The position numbers were made by a program, and so were the translations under genes. Below are positions 1 through 5,245 of a stretch of DNA of 5,314 nucleotides, piece by piece (position 1 is the stretch's first letter; the number at the start of each line of letters is the position of its first letter). Below the pieces are notes generated by a model. That model did not search any database. It saw only the letters and a program-made list of their open reading frames with translations, and was not told where the DNA came from. Location of the stretch: the NCBI GenBank assembly GCA_900544295.1, contig UQUO01000082.1, positions 1 to 5,314 of the forward strand, read 5' to 3'. Source of the stretch: an uncultured Eubacteriales bacterium. GTDB lineage: Bacteria; Bacillota; Clostridia; Oscillospirales; Oscillospiraceae.

Positions 1-103
1 TCTGGTGCTTATTTGCATAAGCTTTTGCTTACATTGTTTAATTTACAAGGTACACGGGGCGCTGGTTTTGGGCATTTTTCACAGTGCCGTCTCCCGAGCG
101 CTT
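1..103 (-). other. 5' leader of an outward-facing transcript, gene beyond the window
   Basis: This stretch lies downstream of the minus-strand sigma-A promoter at 108-136 and is expected to be transcribed leftward from about position 101-103. I find no ORF with a ribosome site in it. The only ATG open to the edge (cat at 16-18) has no Shine-Dalgarno sequence. Read as RNA it can fold: GCGCU (97-101) pairs with AGCGC (59-63), enclosing a GGCA/UGCC hairpin (85-88 with 71-74). Nearer the edge, GCUUAU (17-22) can pair with AUAAGC (7-12) around a GCAA loop, or with GUAAGC (27-32) around an AAAA loop. I do not recognise a known riboswitch, T-box or ribosomal-protein leader. The downstream gene (protein, rRNA or tRNA) is not in the window. 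Confidence 0.45.
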
Positions 104-107
104 GATT

Positions 108-136
108 AATATACCACCACCTGCGCCGCTTGTCAA
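108..136 (-). promoter_or_regulatory. strong sigma-A promoter pointing left out of the window
   Basis: On the minus strand, TTGACA (plus-strand tgtcaa, 131-136) is separated by exactly 17 bp from TATATT (plus-strand aatata, 108-113). The -35 is a perfect match and the -10 has one mismatch to TATAAT. Immediately upstream of the -35 (137-167) is a run of A and T tracts that would act like an UP element. It contains an 8-bp perfect inverted repeat, AAAAAATC/GATTTTTT, at 149-156 and 160-167. Start of transcription is expected near 101-103. The architecture resembles promoters of highly expressed stable-RNA or ribosomal genes; that assignment is inference. Confidence 0.8.
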
Positions 137-175
137 CAACTTTTTTCAAAAAAATCAAAGATTTTTTCCGGCTAC

Positions 176-205
176 TAAATACTGTGGTGAAAGCTGGGCA
201 TACTA
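176..205 (+). promoter_or_regulatory. sigma-G (or sigma-F) type forespore promoter for the ger operon
   Basis: CATACTA at 199-205 is an exact match to the -10 element preferred by sigma-G and sigma-F. Seventeen bases upstream lies TAAATA (176-181), close to the TGAATA-like -35 of sigma-G. Germinant receptor operons of Bacillus are transcribed by sigma-G in the forespore, so motif and context agree. The expected start site, 6 to 8 bases after the -10, is 211-213. That coincides with the ATG of gerAA at 212. Sigma-F and sigma-G sites cannot be separated by sequence alone. Confidence 0.75.
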
Positions 206-211
206 CGCCAT

Positions 212-1684
212 ATGTTTGATTCGAGCTGCGAAAAGGGGCCGCTTTCGGCGGCGGGAATAGCTGAAATCTTCTCCGGCTGCGCGGATTTTGAGCGCCGCGA
301 GGTGCTGCCGGGGCTGGAGGGCGGGCGCTGTCTGAGCGTCTGCTGGGTGGACGGGCTGGCGGACGGCGCGGCCATCGCGGAGGACATCCTGCGTCCCCTG
401 ACTGAGCAGGCGCGCACTGAGGGCCTGTGCGAGCGCCGCCTCCTGGAGCTTTTGGAGCGCGGCGGCGTCTACTCCTGCACGGTGCGCCGCCGCAAGCGCC
501 AGGACGAGCTCGTGACGGACCTGCTCGCGGGCTTCTGCTGCCTCATAGCCGAGGGCGCGGGCGAGGCGCTCAGCTTCGAGGTGCGCTCCAAGGCGACGCG
601 CTCCATCTCGACGCCCCAGGTCGAAAAGAGCATCAAGGGCGGCAAGGACGCCTTTGTCGAGACGCTGCGCGTGAACACCTCCCTCGTGCGCCGGAAGCTC
701 CGCACGCCCGAGCTGCACCTCACCGAGACCGTCGTGGGCCGCCGCTCCGGCACCTCGGTGGCGGTCATGCACCTGGAGGGCATCGCGAGGGAGGGCCTCG
801 CGGAGGAGGTCCTGCGCCGCATAGACGCCATAGACATCGACGGCCTGCTCACGGCCGGGGACCTGGAGGAATACATCGTGGACTGCCCGCGCACGCCCTT
901 CCCCCAACTGCTGCACACGGAGCGCCCGGACGCCTTCGCGGCCCAGCTGCTGGACGGGCGGGTGGGCATACTTGTGGACGGGCTGCCGCTGGGTTTCCTG
1001 CTGCCGGGCGGGCTCGCCGCCTTCATGCGCGTGCCGGAGGACTCGGCGGACCACTTCCTCGTGGCCTCGATGCTGACGCTGCTGCGCTGGGCGGCGCTCG
1101 TCCTCTCGCTCTGCCTGCCCGCGGCCTTCGTGGCCATCTCGATGTATCACCAGGAGATGCTGCCCGTGAAGCTGCTGCTGTCCATGACGGCGGCGAAGCA
1201 GTACGTTCCCTTCGGCGTGGCGACGGAGGTCATCGCCATGCTGCTCTCCTTTGAGCTGCTGCAGGAGGCGGGCCTGCGCCTGCCGGACCCCGTTGGGCAG
1301 ACGGCCTCCATCATCGGCGCGCTCATCGTCGGCCAGTCCGCGGTGGAGGCGAAGGTCGTCTCGCCCGTCGCGGTCATCGTGGTCGCGCTGGCGGGCATCT
1401 GCGGCTACGTCATGCCGAGCCGGGACCTGGGCGCGGCGGTGAGGCTCTGCCGGCTGCTCTTCGTGCTTGCGGCGGTGCTGCTGGGCTTTTACGGGCTCAT
1501 GGCGGCGCTGGCGCTGCTCATACTGCACCTCGGCTGCCTGGAGAGCTTCGGCGCGCCCTACACCGCGCCCTTCGCGGACAGGCTCGGCCCCGGCGGGCTG
1601 ACCGGGCTCATAAAGCGCCCGAACCGCGCGGACAAGTTCCGCTCCCCGCACCTCGCGGGCCGGAACAAAAGGAGGCAGAAATGA
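212..1684 (+). CDS. gerAA: spore germination receptor protein GerAA family (A subunit)
   Basis: 490 residues, the usual length for the GerA family of germinant-receptor A subunits, which sit in the spore inner membrane and, with the B and C subunits, convert nutrient sensing into ion release. A hydrophilic N-terminal domain (about 1-285) carries family signatures: a VDGLAD-like segment near 46-51, SIKGGKDAFVE at 140-150 (families usually have GP where this has GG), and TPFPQ ending at Q232 followed by TERPD at 236-240. The membrane part starts near 293. YHQEM (312-316), a segment with FELLQEAGLRLP (347-358), GQSAVEA (374-380) and VSP (383-385) are all conserved landmarks. Hydrophobic stretches lie at about 293-311, 364-380, 384-401 and 415-445. 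ATG 212 is chosen because an in-frame stop lies at 188-190 and the next candidate, GTG at 302, would remove conserved N-terminal sequence. No Shine-Dalgarno precedes it. It overlaps the next gene by four bases (ATGA). The paralogue name (gerA, gerK or other) cannot be decided; the germinant is unknown. Confidence 0.95.
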   Translation: MFDSSCEKGPLSAAGIAEIFSGCADFERREVLPGLEGGRCLSVCWVDGLADGAAIAEDILRPLTEQARTEGLCERRLLELLERGGVYSCTVRRRKRQDELVTDLLAGFCCLIAEGAGEALSFEVRSKATRSISTPQVEKSIKGGKDAFVETLRVNTSLVRRKLRTPELHLTETVVGRRSGTSVAVMHLEGIAREGLAEEVLRRIDAIDIDGLLTAGDLEEYIVDCPRTPFPQLLHTERPDAFAAQLLDGRVGILVDGLPLGFLLPGGLAAFMRVPEDSADHFLVASMLTLLRWAALVLSLCLPAAFVAISMYHQEMLPVKLLLSMTAAKQYVPFGVATEVIAMLLSFELLQEAGLRLPDPVGQTASIIGALIVGQSAVEAKVVSPVAVIVVALAGICGYVMPSRDLGAAVRLCRLLFVLAAVLLGFYGLMAALALLILHLGCLESFGAPYTAPFADRLGPGGLTGLIKRPNRADKFRSPHLAGRNKRRQK

Positions 1685-2826
1685 GGCGTATATCCGCTGT
1701 TTTGCTCCTGTGCGCGACATTTCTGCCCCTCTCCGGCTGCACGCTCTCGGTGTACAACAACTACCGCGAGCTGGAGCGGCTCCAGGTCATCGAGACGGTG
1801 GGCCTCGACGCCGGGGAGGACGGCGGCGTGGTGCTCTCCGTCTCGTCGGGGCGGGACGCCTCGGGCCGGGAGCCGCTGCGCGCCTCGGCCGAGGCTCCCT
1901 CGGTCACGGAGGCGATGCAGCGCCTGCAGGGCCTCTCGCGCAGCGACGAGCTCTTCTTCTCCGGCACGGGCTGCATACTCATAGGCGAGGCCGCGGCGGC
2001 GCAGACGGCGCGCTGGCTGGAGCTCGTGGCGCGCTCGGACTCGCTGCGGCTGGACACGCCGCTCTTCATCGTGCGCGGGGGCGAGGCGGCGGAGCTCGTC
2101 ACGCAGGCCGGGGGCGAGGACGGCGACATCACGCAGATCATGCGCGCCCTCATCAGCCTCGCGGAAAAGAGCGGCCCGGCGCGCATCTGCACCTGTGCGG
2201 ACGCGGCGCGCTCCCTGACCGAGAACGGCGCGGCCCTGGCCGGGGCCGTGCGCCCGGCGGAGGACGCCTCGGAGCAGGGCGGGCTGACGGCGGAGCTGGA
2301 CGGCTGCGCCGTGCTCGGCCCGGAGGGTCGGCTCATGGGCTTCATCGAGGGCGAGGACGCCCTGGGCGTCGGCGTCTTCGCGGGCGAACCGGCCCGCGCG
2401 GCCCTGACGCTCGGGAGCGGGGCGACGGCGGAGCTCGCCGGCGGTTCGGTGGAGCTTACGCCCGACTGGGGCGCGGACGGCGCGCTCCGGGGCCTGGGCG
2501 TCCGGGTCAGCGTGGAGGCCATCGTCACGGAGACGCTGCCCGGCCTGGACCTCTCCGACGAGGCGCTGCGCTCGGCCGTGGAGGAGGAGCTGGCCTCCCG
2601 TGCGGGCGGCTGGGTATACAATATAATAAACATGAGCTCCGAGCTGGGCCTGGACTTCCTCGGCCTGGGCCGGAGGCTGGAGCTGGAGCACGCCGCGCGC
2701 TGGCGGGCGCTGCCCGAGCCCTGGGAGAGGCTCCTGCCGGAGCTGGAGCTTGAGGTCCGCGCCTCGGCGCGGCTGCTGAACGCGCGGGAGTTTGCAAAGG
2801 CGCCCGACTGGGGAGGTGCGAGCTGA
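1681..2826 (+). CDS. gerAC: spore germination lipoprotein GerAC family (C subunit)
   Basis: 381 residues, matching the Ger(x)C family. A basic, hydrophobic signal peptide (MRR, then about 4-17) ends in the lipobox L17-S18-G19-C20. After cleavage by the lipoprotein signal peptidase, C20 would be lipidated, anchoring the protein on the outer face of the spore inner membrane. Family landmarks are the early ELERLQVIETVGLD segment (30-43), GLDFLGLG (323-330) and the C-terminal block with W341, PW (347-348) and PELELEV (353-359). Translation starts at the ATG overlapping the gerAA stop (ATGA, 1681-1684). It is preceded by AGGAGG at 1670-1675, five bases upstream, so the two genes are probably translationally coupled. 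The C subunit is required for receptor assembly in Bacillus; its biochemical role is poorly defined. Residues near 313-317 are encoded by an AT-rich patch that stands out against the very GC-rich gene but keeps the family alignment. Confidence 0.93.
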   Translation: MRRISAVLLLCATFLPLSGCTLSVYNNYRELERLQVIETVGLDAGEDGGVVLSVSSGRDASGREPLRASAEAPSVTEAMQRLQGLSRSDELFFSGTGCILIGEAAAAQTARWLELVARSDSLRLDTPLFIVRGGEAAELVTQAGGEDGDITQIMRALISLAEKSGPARICTCADAARSLTENGAALAGAVRPAEDASEQGGLTAELDGCAVLGPEGRLMGFIEGEDALGVGVFAGEPARAALTLGSGATAELAGGSVELTPDWGADGALRGLGVRVSVEAIVTETLPGLDLSDEALRSAVEEELASRAGGWVYNIINMSSELGLDFLGLGRRLELEHAARWRALPEPWERLLPELELEVRASARLLNAREFAKAPDWGGAS

Positions 2827-3954
2827 ATGGGAGAAAAAAACGGGCCCCGCGGCCTGACTCCGCGTCAGGCTGGGGCCGTGTGCTTTGTGGCGCTGCTGCC
2901 GCCGGCGACCCGGCTGCTGCCGGGGCTCTGCGCGCAGACCGCGGGGCGCGCGGGCTGGCTCTGCCCTCTTGCTGCGCTGCCGGCGCTGCTGCTGGTGGCC
3001 TGGCTTATGCGGCGGCTGTGCGCCGGGGCCGGGCCGGGGGAGGACCTCGGCTGCCTCATCCTCCGGGGCCTGGGCCGCGGCCCGGGCGCGGCGCTGCTTT
3101 TTGTCTACGGGCTGTGGCTGGCGTTCTACGCGGGCTTCTCCCTGCGCAGCTCGGCCTCGCGCTTTATCTACACCATCTATCCCGGCGCGCCGCCCTGGCC
3201 CTTTGTGGCCGCGGGCCTCGCCGCGGGGCTGGCGGCGGTGCTCTCGCCGGGGCGCGCGCTGGCCAGGGCCTCGGAGCTCTTCCGCTGGCTGCTGCTGCTC
3301 GCGCTCGCGCCCATCCTGCTGCTGGGCCTTGCGGACGTGGACTTCGGCAGCCTCCTGCCCGTCTATCCCTCGGACGCCCTGCCCGTGCTGGAGGGCGCGC
3401 TGCCCGCGCTGGGGGCCGGGGCCTTCCTCATCGTGAACATCGGCTTTCTCGACCGCGGCCCCGGCGCGCTCCGGGGCGGACGCTTCAGCCTTGCGGCGGC
3501 GCTCGTCATGCTGCTCATCGTGGGCGTGACGCTCGGGCGCTTCGGCCCGGAGCTCACGGGGCGTTTCACCTACCCCTTCTTCGCCCTCGTGCGGAACACC
3601 AGCCTCTTCGGCGTGGCGGAGCGCATCGAGGCGCTGGTGACGGCGCTGTGGGTGTTTTCGGACTTTGTGCTCTTCGCCTTTGCGCTCTCGGCGGGGGCGG
3701 GCTGCCTGCGGCTGGCGCTGGGCCTCGCGCCGGAGGGCCTTTCGGAGCGGCACGGGGCCTTCGAAATGCGCGGCGGGCGCTGGCTCATCTGGCTCTGCGC
3801 GGCGCTGGCGGGCCTGACTGCGGCGCTCATCGCCCCGGATTCGGCCAGCCTCAAGCTGGTCTCCGAGCTGGTGGCCCCGGGGCTGAACCTCCTGGCCATC
3901 TTCGGCCTCATCCTGCCCGCCCTGCTCATCGGCCGGGCGCGGAGAAAGATCTAA
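2827..3954 (+). CDS. gerAB: spore germination permease-like protein GerAB family (B subunit)
   Basis: 375 residues of mostly hydrophobic sequence, typical of the Spore_permease family within the amino acid-polyamine-organocation superfamily. In Bacillus the B subunit carries the germinant-binding pocket. About ten membrane helices can be drawn: near 16-34, 42-64, 87-106, 122-141, 150-170, 187-208, 219-240, 267-298, 317-337 and 348-369. The ERIEA motif (265-269) followed by W275 matches the conserved segment before helix 8. The protein ends in a basic tail, RARRKI. The start ATG directly abuts the gerAC stop (TGA 2824-2826) and has GGAGGTG at 2812-2818, eight bases away. Placing B after C gives order A-C-B, not the A-B-C of Bacillus gerA; both arrangements occur in spore formers. 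Its stop codon overlaps that of the convergent LysR gene and no terminator follows. The ligand cannot be inferred. Confidence 0.92.
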   Translation: MGEKNGPRGLTPRQAGAVCFVALLPPATRLLPGLCAQTAGRAGWLCPLAALPALLLVAWLMRRLCAGAGPGEDLGCLILRGLGRGPGAALLFVYGLWLAFYAGFSLRSSASRFIYTIYPGAPPWPFVAAGLAAGLAAVLSPGRALARASELFRWLLLLALAPILLLGLADVDFGSLLPVYPSDALPVLEGALPALGAGAFLIVNIGFLDRGPGALRGGRFSLAAALVMLLIVGVTLGRFGPELTGRFTYPFFALVRNTSLFGVAERIEALVTALWVFSDFVLFAFALSAGAGCLRLALGLAPEGLSERHGAFEMRGGRWLIWLCAALAGLTAALIAPDSASLKLVSELVAPGLNLLAIFGLILPALLIGRARRKI

Positions 3955-4829
3955 ATGCCCAGCACTCCCTTTGCGCAGTCTATGAGCCTGAGCATGGCGG
4001 GCGTGGCCTCGCGCTCGGAGCGCAGGGCCATGCCCAGCGTCCGCTTGAGCGGCGGGTCCAGCGGTATGGCCGCGACGTCCGCCGTGCTGCCCTCAAGGAT
4101 GAGGCGCGGCATGATGGTGACGCCCAGGTTGTGCTCGACCATGGAGAGTATGGTCACGTCGAAGTTGGAGGAGAGCTTGGCCTTCTTGGGTATGCCGGCG
4201 ATACGCATGGCGCGCGCGAGGTCCTCGTCCGGGACGTTGGAGGAGGTCATGTAGACGAGGAAGGGCTCGCCCTTGAAGCGGCCGACGGGAAAGACGGCAG
4301 CGCCCGCCATGGGATGGGTCCGGGGCAGGACGGCCATCATCGGGTCGTCCTGGATGCGGATGGTATCGAAGCTGAAGTGCGGCTGGAGGCTGGTGAAGGC
4401 GATGTCTATGCGTCCGGAGCTGAGCCACTCCTCCATCTCGGGGCCGTTGCCCTCCAGCAGCTCGACGGCGATGCCGGGGTAGCGCACCTGGAAGGCCTCA
4501 AGTATGCGGGGCATCCAGCGCAGGGATATGCTGGAATAGGTCCCGATACGGACCGTGCCGCGTTCCGCGCCGCGGGTCAGGGCCAGCTCCTGCTCCAGCC
4601 TGTCCGCGGTCTGGACCAGCTCGCGCATAAGCGGCGCGAGGCGCTCGCCCTCGGCCGTGAGCCGCACGCCGCGGTTGCCGCGCATGAGCAGCGGGAAGCC
4701 CGCCTCCTCCTCAAGCGAGTTCACAATATGCGTCACGCCCGACTGCGTGTAGCCCAGGTTCTCAGCCGCCTTTGAGATGCTCCCCAGCTCCGCCGCCGCC
4801 AGCAGCGCCGCGATTTTCGCCGTTTCCAT
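3951..4829 (-). CDS. LysR-type transcriptional regulator
   Basis: 292 residues, full length for a LysR-type regulator. The N-terminal winged helix-turn-helix is clear: GSISKAAENLGYTQSGVTHI (16-35) is the helix-turn-helix, SLEEEAGFPLLMR (38-50) and RLTAEGERL (56-64) form the wing and start of the linker helix, which continues to about 88. The effector-binding domain begins at TVRIGTYSS (92-100) and has the usual two-lobed layout (PGIAVELLEGNG, later HNLGVTIMPR). The start is secure: GGAGGT lies at 4838-4843, eight bases from the ATG. Such proteins act as tetramers binding T-N11-A type sites and respond to small metabolites; the effector here is unknown. The neighbouring ger operon is convergent, so a regulatory link is not implied. 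The promoter region carries repeated half-sites that suggest autoregulation. Confidence 0.95.
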   Translation of the reverse strand: METAKIAALLAAAELGSISKAAENLGYTQSGVTHIVNSLEEEAGFPLLMRGNRGVRLTAEGERLAPLMRELVQTADRLEQELALTRGAERGTVRIGTYSSISLRWMPRILEAFQVRYPGIAVELLEGNGPEMEEWLSSGRIDIAFTSLQPHFSFDTIRIQDDPMMAVLPRTHPMAGAAVFPVGRFKGEPFLVYMTSSNVPDEDLARAMRIAGIPKKAKLSSNFDVTILSMVEHNLGVTIMPRLILEGSTADVAAIPLDPPLKRTLGMALRSEREATPAMLRLIDCAKGVLGI

Positions 4830-4846
4830 GGCGTCGTACCTCCTCT

Positions 4847-4898
4847 GATATTAGTGTTAGTAATATCTGATATTATAATCTCGCTCTTTACTAATATC
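4847..4898. promoter_or_regulatory. four-half-site operator, likely bound by the LysR-type regulator
   Basis: The 7-mer GATATTA or its exact complement TAATATC occurs four times: GATATTA 4847-4853, TAATATC 4861-4867, GATATTA 4869-4875 and TAATATC 4892-4898. The first two form a perfect inverted repeat with a 7-bp spacer and contain the T-N11-A core (T4851 to A4863) typical of LysR-type regulators. The second two form another inverted repeat with a 16-bp spacer. The sites cover the -35, the -10, the expected start site and the leader of the adjacent gene, as expected for negative autoregulation. Binding by this specific protein is inferred from position. Confidence 0.65.
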
Positions 4899-4900
4899 AA
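4872..4900 (-). promoter_or_regulatory. sigma-A promoter of the LysR-type regulator gene
   Basis: On the minus strand TTGATA (plus-strand tatcaa, 4895-4900) is followed after 17 bp by a perfect TATAAT (plus-strand attata, 4872-4877). Transcription should start near 4865, leaving a leader of about 35 nt with the GGAGGT ribosome site at 4838-4843. Both hexamers overlap GATATTA/TAATATC half-sites. The -10 lies within the palindrome ATTATAAT (4872-4879), so a TATAAT also reads on the plus strand. Confidence 0.8.
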
Positions 4901-4931
4901 TATATGTGTTACTTTTTTATCGAAAGAAACG

Positions 4932-4948
4932 GCACTATTACACAGTGC
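4932..4948. repeat. short inverted repeat upstream of the LysR promoter
   Basis: GCACT (4932-4936) and AGTGC (4944-4948) form a 5-bp inverted repeat around ATTACAC. It lies about 32 bp upstream of the -35 of the regulator gene and could be a protein-binding site, but at this length chance is a fair explanation. Confidence 0.25.
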
Positions 4949-4992
4949 GCCCACATAAATTTGATTTTCCTCTTCCAAACTCCCATATCCAC

Positions 4993-5024
4993 AAAAACGC
5001 CGCCCCGCAAGGGACGGCGTTTTT
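4993..5024. terminator. symmetrical (bidirectional) intrinsic terminator hairpin
   Basis: AAAAACGCCG (4993-5002) and CGGCGTTTTT (5015-5024) are perfect 10-bp complements. Inside, a C/A mismatch (5003/5014) is followed by CCC (5004-5006) pairing with GGG (5011-5013) around a GCAA loop. Each strand has a GC-rich stem followed by five Ts, so it could stop transcription from either side. It would shield the regulator gene from transcription entering from the right. No gene ending next to it is visible in the window. Confidence 0.75.
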
Positions 5025-5129
5025 GTCTGCGCTGAGGCCCCCGTCGGCGCGCGCAGGCTGCGGGCGGGGGACGTTGTTTTTCGTTGTTCACGTTTGGTTT
5101 CCCGCGCATACCGGCGCCCCGCGCCCGCC

Positions 5130-5198
5130 CCGACGGAGTCGGCGTCCCGCCCTCACGGTCTCCACCGGCCCCTCGTATGGGCTGGGTCCTACCCCCGC
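5130..5198. repeat. interspersed GC-rich repeat, copy 1
   Basis: Begins with a 5-bp perfect hairpin, CCGAC-GGA-GTCGG (5130-5142), followed by the 17-base core CGTCCCGCCCTCACGGT (5143-5159). A less conserved middle with a GCCC/GGGC hairpin follows, and the copy ends with TCCTACCCCCGC (5187-5198). The same order of elements recurs at 5246-5314. The two spans are equal in length (69 nt). Confidence 0.6.
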
Positions 5199-5245
5199 CC
5201 GGCGCGGGATCACTGCGGGCGTTATGGCGGCGCACCCGCCCTGTA

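Noticed and set aside
1..18. Start of a minus-strand gene at ATG 16-18
   Set aside because: Only six codons fit before the edge, there is no Shine-Dalgarno sequence, and the ATG is inside a predicted hairpin.
184..219. Short plus-strand frame from GTG 184 to TGA 217-219 overlapping the gerAA start
   Set aside because: It starts upstream of the predicted transcription start and has no ribosome site, so it is unlikely to be on the mRNA.
203..1720. A 505-codon minus-strand open frame opposite gerAA
   Set aside because: Shadow of a real gene; Arg/Gln/His-rich with no domain or ribosome site.
2611..2635. AT-rich patch with TATAAT (2622-2627) inside gerAC as an internal promoter
   Set aside because: No -35 sequence 16 to 18 bp upstream, and the encoded residues keep the family alignment leading into GLDFLGLG. 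It is probably just coding sequence.
1558..3753. A 731-codon open frame on the minus strand opposite gerAC and gerAB
   Set aside because: It lies antisense to two clear family members, is low-complexity and rich in Arg, Gln, Ala, Gly and Pro, has no recognisable domain, and is the usual shadow of high-GC coding sequence.
2880..4775. A 631-codon plus-strand open frame across the gerAB/LysR junction
   Set aside because: It overlaps gerAB out of frame and the LysR gene in antisense; its composition is GC-driven and no protein family is visible.
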